From Novosphingobium sp. (lineage in GTDB: Bacteria > Pseudomonadota > Alphaproteobacteria > Sphingomonadales > Sphingomonadaceae): a stretch of 64,000 bases of DNA. The notes under the pieces were generated by a model. The model saw nothing but the letters and a program-made list of their open reading frames with translations. It had not been told where the DNA came from and did not search any database. Position 1 is the first letter of the stretch, and each line of letters starts with the position of its first letter. Positions 26,008 to 34,541 of the stretch are shown piece by piece. A program made the translations under genes and the position numbers. The stretch spans positions 806,001-870,000 of the forward strand of contig JACKKY010000001.1 of the NCBI GenBank assembly GCA_024236175.1, read 5' to 3'.

Positions 26008-26556
26008 ATGGTCGAAAACTCGGAAGTCCCCCTCATTCAACGCAGATATCGCGAGGCGTTTGGCGCGGCGCTGACGCCGGCCTTTGCGACCTGGATGCAC
26101 CAGGGCGGAACGGGGACGAGCGGCGCCGGGCTGGGCTACCGCCGTGCAGGCGCCGAGACGCTGTTCCTCGAAGCCTATCTCGATGACCCGATCGAGCTGG
26201 CGGTCTCGGCAGCGCTGCAACGGCGGGTTGCGCGCAACCGGATCGTCGAGATCGGCAATTTCGCGGCAGACAACGCCCTGTCGATGATCGCGCTGTGGGG
26301 AGCGGCTGCAAACGACCTGGGCGGCGCGAGCGAAGTCGCCGTCGCGACGCTGACCGCTCCGCTGCGCCGGATGTTCGCGCGAATCGGGCTTCCGATCGTG
26401 GACATCGCGCCGGCGCGGCCCGAGCGGCTCGGCGACAACTGCGGCGAGTGGGGCAGCTACTACCGGCTCGACCCCCGGATCTGCGCCGGCGTCATCACCG
26501 AAGGGCAACAGGCAATCGGCAGGTTCCTGAGCCGCCGCGAGAAGGCAGCCGCATGA
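26008..26556 (+). CDS. Thermostable-hemolysin (delta-VPH) family protein
   Basis: A 182-residue protein of the T_hemolysin family, named after Vibrio delta-VPH. It has LFLEAYLDDPIELAVSAALQRRVARNRIVEIGNFA, with typical VEIGN(F/L)A, and a closing DNCGEWGSYYRLDP block. As I recall, this family is distantly related to GNAT acyltransferases, so the name 'hemolysin' is probably misleading. There is no signal peptide. The stop overlaps the AMP-ligase/diiron fusion start by 4 bases, so it works with that enzyme, perhaps as an acyltransferase. The ATG follows CAGGAG. Confidence 0.8.
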   Translation: MVENSEVPLIQRRYREAFGAALTPAFATWMHQGGTGTSGAGLGYRRAGAETLFLEAYLDDPIELAVSAALQRRVARNRIVEIGNFAADNALSMIALWGAAANDLGGASEVAVATLTAPLRRMFARIGLPIVDIAPARPERLGDNCGEWGSYYRLDPRICAGVITEGQQAIGRFLSRREKAAA

Positions 26557-28610
26557 GCGCGATCCTCGACATCCTGCGCGCGCGCGCCGAGGCCTTTCCC
26601 CGGCGCATCGCCGTCGACCCGGTCAGCGGGGCCCCCGTCAGCTATGCTTCGCTTGCCTGGCAGGTCGAGGAACTGTCGGCCCGTCTGTGCCGCGAGTTTC
26701 CCGCCGGCAGGCCGCTCGCGGTGCAGCTGGACCACGGAGCCGACGAGGCCCTGATCGAGCTGGCACTGCTGGAAGCCGGCCTTCCGGCACTATCCCTTCC
26801 CGGTTTCTTTACGGCAGAGCAGGTCCGACATGCGATTGACGCATGCGGTGCCGTGGCGCTTGTTGATTCCGCCCCCCTGCACAGCGCCCAGGCCTGCCGT
26901 GCCGCGCCGGTTCCGCTTCCGAGCGGAACGGCGCGGATCACTTTCACCTCGGGATCGACCGGCACGCCCAAAGGCGTCTGCCTCTCGGCGCAGCACATGC
27001 TCTGCGTTGCGCAATCAGTCGTCGATGCCGTGGGCAGCCAGCACGCCGGAAGGCACCTCGCGGTACTTCCTCCGGGCGTGCTGCTGGAAACCGTCGCAGG
27101 GTTTCTCACCACGCTGCTGGCCGGGGGAACCTATGTCTGCCCGGCGCAGCCGGATATCGGCCTTGCCGATCCCTTCCGCCCGGATTTCGCGAAGATGGTC
27201 TGGGCAATCGTCGAATCGCAGATCACGTCCCTGATACTGGTGCCCGAATATCTGGCCGGGATCGTCTCGGTCCTGGAAGAAACCGGCCTGCGCCTGCCCC
27301 TGCTGACGCTGGTGGCGGTGGGCGGAGCACGCACGCCGCCGTCGCTGATCGAGCGCGCCCGCGCTCTCGGCCTGCCGGTGCGGCAGGGCTACGGCCTGAC
27401 CGAATGCGCCTCGGTTGTGTCCCTTGAGGACGCCAGCGGGAACGCGCCGGGATCGGCCGGCCACCCGCTGGGCCACATGAGGGCCCGGATCGCCAAGGAC
27501 GGGGAGATCATCCTCGACGGCCCGTTCTGCCTCGGCACCGTCTGCGAAACACGGCAGCCGGGCCCACTGGCCACCGGCGACATCGGCCGCATCGACGAAA
27601 GCGGCAGGTTGTGGATCGAAGGCCGCAAGTCGAACCTGATCGTCACCAGTTTCGGCCGCAACATCTCTCCCGAATGGGTCGAAGCGGCATTGCTGGCAAG
27701 GCCCGAAATCTCCCAGGCCATGGTGTATGGCGACGGACTGTCCGCACCCGAGGCCCTGCTGGTTCCGGCCCGAGCGGATGTCGACCTCTCAGCGGCGGTA
27801 GAGGCTGCCAATGCCGCCCTTCCCACCTACGCCAGAGTGGCGGATTGGCGCGAGGCCGCCCATTTCACCCCGCAGAACGGACATCTGACCGGCAACGGCC
27901 GCCTGCGCCGCAAGGCCATCGCATCGGCCTATCTCGACGGCGAGCCGGCGTATTTCACCCTGCTCGAGGCCGAGACCGTGCGCGAACGGCTTCGTTTCCT
28001 TTCCATTCCGCAGCTTAGGGCGGGGCTGAGCGGCACGATCGGCCGGGAGGCCTATCTCGCCTACCTTGCGCAGGCGTGGCATCACGTGCGCCATACCGTG
28101 CCGCTGCTGCAAGCGGCGCGCGCAAGGCTGGCGCACCGCCCGGACCTCGCGGCAGCGCTGGACGAATATATCGCCGAGGAAACCGGTCACGACGAGTGGA
28201 TCCTTGCCGACATCGCGGCGGCGGGCGGGAAAACCGATGCCGTCCGCGCCAGCATGCCGGAAGCGGCCACGCAGGCGATGGTCGATCATGCATACGAGCA
28301 GATCGCCAACGGCAATCCCGTGTCCTTCTTCGGCATGGTCTACGTGCTGGAAAGCGTGAGCGTGGCCCTCGCCCAGCGCGGCGCCGCCGCCGTTGCCGAC
28401 AAGCTGGGCCTGCCGCCGGAAGCCTTCACCTACCTCACGTCGCACGGCGCGCTCGACCAGAACCACATGCGCTTTTTCGCGGGCCTCGTGAACGGGCTTG
28501 CCGACGCCGCAGACCGCGCGGCGATCACGCAAATGGCGAAGGACATGTTCCGGCTGTACGGCGGCGTCTTCGCCTCCATCGACCTGGAGGATGCCCATGT
28601 CGCAGCTTGA
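26553..28610 (+). CDS. AMP-dependent acyl ligase fused to heme-oxygenase-like diiron domain
   Basis: A 685-residue two-domain enzyme. Residues 1 to about 455 form an adenylating domain with the P-loop ITFTSGSTGTPKG (130-141), GYGLTECASV, the ATP-ribose Asp in LATGDIGRID and the hinge region. From about 470 a heme-oxygenase-like domain follows with candidate iron ligands in WHHVRHT, EETGHDEW, LESVSV and HGALDQNHMRFF, as in UndA-like or CADD-type diiron oxidases. The ligase may activate a carboxylic acid that the oxygenase domain then alters. It overlaps the hemolysin-family gene and the SDR gene, so the three are one operon. Product unknown. Confidence 0.82.
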   Translation: MSAILDILRARAEAFPRRIAVDPVSGAPVSYASLAWQVEELSARLCREFPAGRPLAVQLDHGADEALIELALLEAGLPALSLPGFFTAEQVRHAIDACGAVALVDSAPLHSAQACRAAPVPLPSGTARITFTSGSTGTPKGVCLSAQHMLCVAQSVVDAVGSQHAGRHLAVLPPGVLLETVAGFLTTLLAGGTYVCPAQPDIGLADPFRPDFAKMVWAIVESQITSLILVPEYLAGIVSVLEETGLRLPLLTLVAVGGARTPPSLIERARALGLPVRQGYGLTECASVVSLEDASGNAPGSAGHPLGHMRARIAKDGEIILDGPFCLGTVCETRQPGPLATGDIGRIDESGRLWIEGRKSNLIVTSFGRNISPEWVEAALLARPEISQAMVYGDGLSAPEALLVPARADVDLSAAVEAANAALPTYARVADWREAAHFTPQNGHLTGNGRLRRKAIASAYLDGEPAYFTLLEAETVRERLRFLSIPQLRAGLSGTIGREAYLAYLAQAWHHVRHTVPLLQAARARLAHRPDLAAALDEYIAEETGHDEWILADIAAAGGKTDAVRASMPEAATQAMVDHAYEQIANGNPVSFFGMVYVLESVSVALAQRGAAAVADKLGLPPEAFTYLTSHGALDQNHMRFFAGLVNGLADAADRAAITQMAKDMFRLYGGVFASIDLEDAHVAA

Positions 28611-29352
28611 CGGGATGACCATCGCCATCACCGGGGCCGCCGGCGGCATCGGTGCGCCGGTCGCGCGCCTGCTGGCACGGGCCGGCGCGCGGACCATCGG
28701 CATAGACCGGGTGGAATGCGGCGCATGCGACACCAGCATCGTCACGGACCTTTCCGACGATACCGCGCTTTCCGAACTCGCCGACCGTCTGGGCCGCGAG
28801 ACGCCAGACATCCTCGTCAACATCGCCGGCGTCATGCGCTTCGGCCTGCACGAGAGCCAGCCGGTCGAAGCGCTGGCGCTGTGCTACCGGGTCAACCTGC
28901 TGGTCCCGGCCGTCCTCGCCCGCGCGGTCGCCGCGCCGATGCGGGAGCGGGGATCGGGCCAGATCGTCAACATCGGTTCGGTCCTCGGATCGATCCCCTA
29001 TCCCTGGTTCGCCGCCTATTCGAGCAGCAAGGCGGGCCTCGCGGCGCTGAGCCAGGGATTGCGGCGCGAGCTGCTGAGCACCGGCGTGGTGGTCACCCAC
29101 ATCAACCCGCGTGCGGCGCGCACCCCGTTCAACAACGCGCAGGTCAACCGCTTTCTCGAGATCACCGGTATGAAGGCGGACGAGCCCGACTGGGTCGCCG
29201 GCCGGATTGCCAGGGCAATCATCGAACGACGCGAAACCGTGAACATCGGGGCGACGGAGCGTATCTACGCCGCGCTCAACGCCATCGCCCCGAAGTTGAT
29301 CGACAACGGTCTCGCTTCCCAGATCCGGCGCGCCCGCGCCGAATTTTCCTGA
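28597..29352 (+). CDS. Short-chain dehydrogenase/reductase
   Basis: An NAD(P)-dependent SDR of 251 residues with the cofactor motif TGAAGGIG, the NIAG stabilising motif and the catalytic Ser in NIGSVLGS plus YSSSK (Tyr-x3-Lys). It starts 14 bases inside the end of the ligase/diiron gene and completes that operon. The likely role is reduction or oxidation of a carbonyl in the product of the preceding enzymes. The C-terminus is amphipathic (RIYAALNAIAPKLIDNGLASQIRRAR), suggesting membrane contact as in fatty-acyl reductases. Confidence 0.85.
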   Translation: MSQLDGMTIAITGAAGGIGAPVARLLARAGARTIGIDRVECGACDTSIVTDLSDDTALSELADRLGRETPDILVNIAGVMRFGLHESQPVEALALCYRVNLLVPAVLARAVAAPMRERGSGQIVNIGSVLGSIPYPWFAAYSSSKAGLAALSQGLRRELLSTGVVVTHINPRAARTPFNNAQVNRFLEITGMKADEPDWVAGRIARAIIERRETVNIGATERIYAALNAIAPKLIDNGLASQIRRARAEFS

Positions 29353-29373
29353 ACTCACAAGGAGGACAACACG

Positions 29374-30018
29374 ATGAAACAGCGCTTTTCGCTGGCGGCA
29401 GCCATGGCCGTGGTACTGGCGGTGGCAACGCCCAGCATGGCCTCGGCTTCGATATCCGACGAAGTAAAGGCAGTGAACGACAGCTGGGCCCACATAGCCT
29501 ATGAGGTCAAGGGCTCCAGCCACCAGACCGTCGCGCTCGACAAGCTGGAAAAGCAGGCGGCCGCCCTCGTCGCGCGTTATCCCAACAAGGCCGAACCGCT
29601 GCTCTGGCAAGGCATCGTCGTCAGCGAACAGGCCAACCGCGCCAACGTCTTTCACAAGCTGGGCCTGGCCAAACGGGCGCGCAACATCCTGGCCAGGGCC
29701 TATGCGATCGATCCGCACGCGGCCAACGGCGGCGCGGCGATGAGCCTTGCCGTGCTCTATTACAAGGTGCCCGGTTCGCCGATCGGCTTCGGCGACAAGG
29801 ACAAGGCGCGCCGCCTGCTCAAGGAAGCGCTGGCGCTCGACCCCGACGGGCTCGACAATAACTATTTCTACGGCGACTTCCTGCTCGACCAGGGCGACAA
29901 GGCGGGCGCCAGAAGCTATCTGCTCAAGGCCCTGAAGGCGCCGCACGATCCGGCCCGGCCGGTCTGGGACGCAGGCCGCCGCCGCGAGGTCCGCTCGCTG
30001 CTTGCCAAGGCCGGCTAG
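29374..30018 (+). CDS. Exported TPR-like protein
   Basis: A 214-residue protein with a clear signal peptide (AMAVVLAVATPSMASA, cleavage near residue 26). The mature part has tetratricopeptide-like helices, for example KLGLAKRARNILARAYAIDPHAANGG, KARRLLKEALALDPDGLDNNYFYGDFLLDQ and KAGARSYLLKAL. Probably periplasmic and protein-binding. A strong AAGGAGG site precedes the ATG; it follows the SDR gene by 21 bases and may belong to the same operon. No enzymatic motif is seen. Confidence 0.78.
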   Translation: MKQRFSLAAAMAVVLAVATPSMASASISDEVKAVNDSWAHIAYEVKGSSHQTVALDKLEKQAAALVARYPNKAEPLLWQGIVVSEQANRANVFHKLGLAKRARNILARAYAIDPHAANGGAAMSLAVLYYKVPGSPIGFGDKDKARRLLKEALALDPDGLDNNYFYGDFLLDQGDKAGARSYLLKALKAPHDPARPVWDAGRRREVRSLLAKAG

Positions 30019-30031
30019 GTCGGCCGCCGGA

Positions 30032-30646
30032 ATGGGGCTTGCCCGCCGTTTCGCCGAGCAGCTCGCCCGTCCGCAAGGCGTGGGCGGACGGCTGCTCGGC
30101 AGCGCCATGGACATCGCCAACCGCAAGCCGACGCAGCTTGCCGTGGACATGCTCGCACCACAGGACGGCGAGCACATTCTCGATGCCGGCTGCGGCACCG
30201 GGGCCGGGCTGGCCGAAGTTCTCCGGCGCGCGGACTGCGCCGTCACCGGCATCGATCCTTCGGACACCATGCTCGCCTCGGCGCGCCGCCGCCTCGGCCC
30301 TTCGGCCCACCTCGTTCGGGCCGGTCTGGAGGCGCTTTCCTTCCCCGACGGGACGTTCGACGCCGCGCTGCTGCTGAACGTGCTCTATTTCTGCGACGAG
30401 GACGGCCGCATGACCGCCAATCTGCGGCGCGTCCTCAGGCCCGGAGGCCGCCTCGTCGCCTATGTCACCCATCGCGACACCATGCTCGACTGGCCGTTTG
30501 CGCAAGAGGGCCTCCACCGCCTGTTCGACCGGGATCGCCTGATCGATGCACTTGCCGCAGGCGGGTTTGCGCGCGACCGGATTTGCGTGCAAGAGACAAG
30601 CATCACGCGCTCGGTCAGGGGATTGATAGCCTGCGCCGAACGATGA
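30032..30646 (+). CDS. Class I SAM-dependent methyltransferase
   Basis: A 204-residue methyltransferase of the UbiE/Methyltransf_11 type. Motif I reads ILDAGCGTGAGL, post-I ends in GIDPS, motif II is DAALLLNVLYFC and motif III is LRRVLRPGGRLVAYV. I used the second ATG (MGLARRF) because earlier residues are not family-like. The stop overlaps the sigma-factor ATG. The substrate is unknown; a small lipid or quinone-like molecule is possible given the operon upstream. Confidence 0.83.
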   Translation: MGLARRFAEQLARPQGVGGRLLGSAMDIANRKPTQLAVDMLAPQDGEHILDAGCGTGAGLAEVLRRADCAVTGIDPSDTMLASARRRLGPSAHLVRAGLEALSFPDGTFDAALLLNVLYFCDEDGRMTANLRRVLRPGGRLVAYVTHRDTMLDWPFAQEGLHRLFDRDRLIDALAAGGFARDRICVQETSITRSVRGLIACAER

Positions 30647-31290
30647 AGCCGCTAGAACCGGGACGAGGCATGGAACCAGGCGGAACCTTGGCGTCCGGCA
30701 ACACCGGACTCGTCGGTCTCGTCGAACAGCACCGGGCCGACCTTCTGCGCTTCCTTCGGGCACGCTGCGGCGACGCCGGGGAAGCCGAAGACCTGCTGCA
30801 GGAACTGTGGATCAAGGCCTCGTCGCAGGCGTCCGGGTCGATCGCCAACGGCCGCGCCTATCTGTTTCGCATGGCCAACAACCTCGTTTCCGACCAGCGC
30901 CGCGCCCGCCACCGCGCGATGGCGCGCGACCGCAACTGGCTGGAAAACGAAAGCACCGGCGCCGTCGCCCCCGAAGACCGGCCCGATCCAGCCATCCCCG
31001 CCGACGAAGCGATCGCGCGCGAGCAGGAGGCGCATATCCTAGAAAAGGCGATCTCCGAGCTGCCTCCCGGCGCTCAGCGCGCGCTGAGGCTGCATCGCCT
31101 GGAAGGCCATGGGCAGGCGCAGGTCGCCGAGATCATGGGCATCAGCCGCAGCGGCGTGGAAAAACACATCGCTGTCGCCATGAAACATCTGAGAAATGCG
31201 CTCGCAGACTGTGGATTGTTCGGCGCAGCGGCGTCCTGGCAACAGGGGCAAGCACGCGGAACCATTCCGCCAACGGACAAAGAACCATGA
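30643..31290 (+). CDS. ECF sigma factor, FecI-like
   Basis: Extracytoplasmic-function sigma-70 factor of about 215 residues. Region 2 shows LVEQHRADLLRFLRARCGDAGEAEDLLQELW and NGRAYLFRMANNLVSDQRR; region 4 shows LEKAISELPPGAQRALRLHRLEGHGQAQVAEIMGISRSGVEKHI, the helix-turn-helix for the -35 element. It is followed with 4-base overlap by a FecR anti-sigma gene and then a TonB receptor, so it is a cell-surface signalling sigma factor. The start may instead be the ATG nine codons later, which has a better-placed GGACGAGG. Confidence 0.9.
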   Translation: MKPLEPGRGMEPGGTLASGNTGLVGLVEQHRADLLRFLRARCGDAGEAEDLLQELWIKASSQASGSIANGRAYLFRMANNLVSDQRRARHRAMARDRNWLENESTGAVAPEDRPDPAIPADEAIAREQEAHILEKAISELPPGAQRALRLHRLEGHGQAQVAEIMGISRSGVEKHIAVAMKHLRNALADCGLFGAAASWQQGQARGTIPPTDKEP

Positions 31291-32243
31291 ACGGGGTAGA
31301 AGACAGGATCATCGGCGAGGCGGCCGCCTGGCACGCCGCCAGCATGCATGACGAGATGGACTGGGACGGCTTCACCGCCTGGCTCGAAGCCGATCCCCGG
31401 CATCGCGCGGCCTATGACGAGGTTGCGCTTGCCGATGCCCTGGTTGGCGAACATCGCGATGCGCTCGTGCCCGAATCCCCTGCCGCGAACGATGATCCGC
31501 ATATGGATGCGCCGGTGGCGACGCGCCGCATTCCGGCCTGGACCCGCTGGGCCGGCGCGGCGATCGCCGCTACGCTGGCGGCTATCCTGGCACTGCCGCA
31601 ATTCCTCCCCCCGTCTCCGGTCATCTACGAGACGACATCGGCGAGCCGCATGGTCGCGCTGGAGGATGGCTCCAGCGTGATGCTGGCGCCGCACAGCCGG
31701 CTCGAAGTGAAGGGCGAGCGGCAGGAACGGATGGCCCTGAACGGCGGCGCCTGGTTCGACATCCGCCACGATCCGTCCCGCCCGCTGGCAATCCGCGCAG
31801 GAGGGGTCGAGATCAGCGATATCGGCACCCGGTTCGATGTGCAGGCCGCAGGCGAACAGGTCCGCGTCGAAGTGGCGCAGGGCGAGGTGAAAGTCTCTTC
31901 CGAAGCGCTGGCGCAACCGATCAGGCTGACCCAGGGCCGCGGGCTTTCCTACGACGCGAAGGTCGGAACCGCGCTGGTATCGACAGTCCGGCCGGACGCG
32001 ATCGGCGAATGGCGCACCGGCCGACTGACCTACGACTCCGCGCCTTTGGCACTGGTCGCGGAAGACCTGTCCCGCTATGCCGGGATCAAGGTCACAGTCG
32101 CAGACGATCTGCGCAACCGGCAATTTTCGGGAACCCTGGTCATCGATAATGGCGAAGCGGCGTTGCGCGATCTCTCCCGGCTCATGGGCATTGACCTTGT
32201 CCCTGGCACTGGCGGCTATCGCCTCGACGACCACAGCCGCTGA
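31287..32243 (+). CDS. FecR-type anti-sigma factor
   Basis: Inner-membrane anti-sigma factor of 318 residues. It has an N-terminal DUF4880-like cytoplasmic part (AAAWHAASMHDEMDWDGFTAWLEADPRHRAAYDEV), one membrane segment near residues 85-105 (AAIAATLAAILALPQFL) and a periplasmic FecR domain (GSSVMLAPHSRLEVK, VEVAQGEVKVSS). A C-terminal secretin/STN-like part (LSRYAGIKVTV) follows. It would hold the sigma factor until the TonB receptor reports ligand. Its last 95 bases overlap the receptor gene in another frame. Confidence 0.9.
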   Translation: MNGVEDRIIGEAAAWHAASMHDEMDWDGFTAWLEADPRHRAAYDEVALADALVGEHRDALVPESPAANDDPHMDAPVATRRIPAWTRWAGAAIAATLAAILALPQFLPPSPVIYETTSASRMVALEDGSSVMLAPHSRLEVKGERQERMALNGGAWFDIRHDPSRPLAIRAGGVEISDIGTRFDVQAAGEQVRVEVAQGEVKVSSEALAQPIRLTQGRGLSYDAKVGTALVSTVRPDAIGEWRTGRLTYDSAPLALVAEDLSRYAGIKVTVADDLRNRQFSGTLVIDNGEAALRDLSRLMGIDLVPGTGGYRLDDHSR

Positions 32244-34515
32244 CGCACAGGACACCGAACGCCGCCGGATCGATATCGCTGCCGCGACATTGCCCGACGC
32301 GATCGCGGAACTTTCGCAAGAGGCAAGTGTCTCGATCGGCACCGAAGGCAGCTTGCCGCGGACCCGCACCCGCACCGTGAAGGGACGCATGACCATCCGC
32401 GAAGCGCTGGCGAGGCTGCTTGCGGGATCGGGCTACACGGCGCGGCAAGTGAGCCGCACCGCCTGGCGGATCGAGCGCGCCCCGGCCGCGAAGTCCTCGC
32501 GAACGCCGGAGGGCCGGACTCCCGCGAGCCCTCCCCCGGCCGAAGCGGCGCAGCCCATCGTGGTCAGCGCCAGCAAGCGCGACCGGCGGCTCGACGACGT
32601 GGCCATGGCGCTGTCGGTCGTGCGGCTTTCGGATCTTCACCGGTTCAACCCGGGCAGCGACACCGCAAGCATCGCCGGCGAGATCGAAGGGCTCTCGCTC
32701 ACCGCGCTGGGGCCGGGCCGCAATCGCATGTTCCTGCGCGGCGTTGCCGACAGCCCGTTCAACGGCGAAAGCCAGTCGACCGTCGCCGTGGTGCTCGACG
32801 ATGCGCGCGTCACCTATTCCGCGCCGGATCCCGATATCCGCCTCGTCGATGTCGACCGCGTCGAAGTGGTAAAGGGACCGCAGGGGTCGCTCTACGGCAC
32901 AGGCGCCCTCGGCGGCACCTACCATATCGTCACCCGTCGCGCGGACCCGGACGCTACCGAGTTCACCGCGTCCGCGGGCACCGAGATTTCGGCAAGCGGC
33001 GATGCCGGCTATTCGGCATCGGCCGTGGCCAACCTCCCCCTTGCCCCCGGACAAGCCGGCCTGAGGCTGGTCGGGTATGCGGCACGCGAGCCCGGCTGGA
33101 TCGACACCGGCGAAAGGCGCGATGCGAACTCGGCCCGATTGCTGGGCGCGCGCGGGACGATCGGCATCAATGCCGGCGAGCACTGGCGGCTCGACCTCAC
33201 CGGGTTCATCCAGCTGCTCGATTCGCGCGACAGCCAGTATGTCTATGCGCCCGGAGCCCACTCCCGCCCGGAGCAGCTCGCGGAACCCCACGACAACGAC
33301 ATGCGCCACATCTCTGGCCGGCTGGCGCGGCAGGGCGGGGACATCGATATCGTCCTGAGCAGCGGAATGACCTGGCACGAAGTGGGCAGCACCTACGATG
33401 CGACGCTCGGCGCCGAAAGTTTCGGGCTTGCCGACCCGCAACTGCTCGAAGACGAGCGGCAATACCGGGTATGGGACAGCGAATTGCGGCTGAGCGGAAA
33501 GGCCGGCTCGTGGGACTGGCTGTTCGGACTGTCGCACGTCCGGGCTCGCCAGAACTTCCGGTGGGTGCTGTCCTCGCCAGCGTCCGAACTCGTCATCGAC
33601 GACGATCGCCGCAGGACCGCCGACAGCGCTGCCTTCGGCGACCTTACCATCCCGCTTGGCGGCGAATTCCGGCTCAACCTCGGAGCGCGCCTGTTCCACA
33701 GCTCGGTCACGGAAACCCGCCTGCTTCCGTCCGGTCTCGAGACCGACCGGCACAGCAGGACCGGCATGACGCCGTCCCTGGCGCTGGCCTGGCGCCCGCA
33801 GGCGGGACGGCTGGTTTATCTGCGCTACGGTTCGGCGTTCCGGCAGGGCGGCTCCGACATCGGCGCTCACGGCGAGCTGGTAACGCTCAAGAGCGACGAG
33901 CTGGCGATTATCGAGGCGGGCTGGCGTGAGACGCTCGGCGACGGCGGGCAGCTGGAACTCGGGATCTATCATGGCTGGTGGGAGAACATGCAGTCCGACC
34001 TACTGCTATCCAACGGCCTGATCGAGACCGAGAATGTCGGCGACGCGCGCATCACCGGAGCGGAAGTGTCGCTCGATCAGCCGCTTGCGCCGGGCTGGAA
34101 GCTGCGGGCGGGCGCGAGCTACACAATGGCCAAGCTGGTGCACAACACGCTGGGCTTCGAGCTGGGCGACCGGCATTTGCCCGTTGTCCCGGAATATGTC
34201 CTGCGCGGTGCGCTGGCCTACGCCTTTCCCGTCGGCCGCGCGGACGCATCGCTGCGCCTGCAGCTTCGCTACCTCGCCCCTTCGCGCCTGAGTTTCGATC
34301 CGGCGCTCGACCGGCCGATGGGCAAGCTGCTGGAAAGCCGCATCGAAGGAACCCTGGCGATTTCCGGCTTCGAAGCGTCGCTGGCCGTGAGCAATCTCCT
34401 CGACCGCAAGGCGGACAGCTTCGCTTTCGGCAATCCGATGCGTTTTTCCGCTGCGCGCCAGTACACGCCGCAGGACCCGCTCGCCGTTTCGCTGGCCGTA
34501 CTGAAACGGTTCTGA
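32149..34515 (+). CDS. TonB-dependent receptor with STN signalling domain
   Basis: A 788-residue outer-membrane receptor. Order: signal peptide (MAKRRCAISP... to DAQ, about 1-34), STN domain (about 38-105; RRIDIAAATLPDAIAELSQEA), TonB-box region, plug (about 145-270) and a 22-strand beta barrel ending in the aromatic KRF. Together with the preceding sigma and FecR genes it forms a complete surface-signalling system like FecIRA. The start lies inside fecR, so the signal peptide is encoded in the overlap. The ligand is not evident; the barrel resembles the broad sphingomonad family used for siderophores and organic compounds. Confidence 0.9.
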   Translation: MAKRRCAISPGSWALTLSLALAAIASTTTAADAQDTERRRIDIAAATLPDAIAELSQEASVSIGTEGSLPRTRTRTVKGRMTIREALARLLAGSGYTARQVSRTAWRIERAPAAKSSRTPEGRTPASPPPAEAAQPIVVSASKRDRRLDDVAMALSVVRLSDLHRFNPGSDTASIAGEIEGLSLTALGPGRNRMFLRGVADSPFNGESQSTVAVVLDDARVTYSAPDPDIRLVDVDRVEVVKGPQGSLYGTGALGGTYHIVTRRADPDATEFTASAGTEISASGDAGYSASAVANLPLAPGQAGLRLVGYAAREPGWIDTGERRDANSARLLGARGTIGINAGEHWRLDLTGFIQLLDSRDSQYVYAPGAHSRPEQLAEPHDNDMRHISGRLARQGGDIDIVLSSGMTWHEVGSTYDATLGAESFGLADPQLLEDERQYRVWDSELRLSGKAGSWDWLFGLSHVRARQNFRWVLSSPASELVIDDDRRRTADSAAFGDLTIPLGGEFRLNLGARLFHSSVTETRLLPSGLETDRHSRTGMTPSLALAWRPQAGRLVYLRYGSAFRQGGSDIGAHGELVTLKSDELAIIEAGWRETLGDGGQLELGIYHGWWENMQSDLLLSNGLIETENVGDARITGAEVSLDQPLAPGWKLRAGASYTMAKLVHNTLGFELGDRHLPVVPEYVLRGALAYAFPVGRADASLRLQLRYLAPSRLSFDPALDRPMGKLLESRIEGTLAISGFEASLAVSNLLDRKADSFAFGNPMRFSAARQYTPQDPLAVSLAVLKRF

Positions 34516-34541
34516 TTTTTCTGGGAGCCGCCCGGCCACTT

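Noticed and set aside
26008..26556. A secreted cytolysin, as the family name suggests.
   Set aside because: There is no signal peptide and the gene is translationally coupled to a biosynthetic-looking ligase/oxygenase gene.
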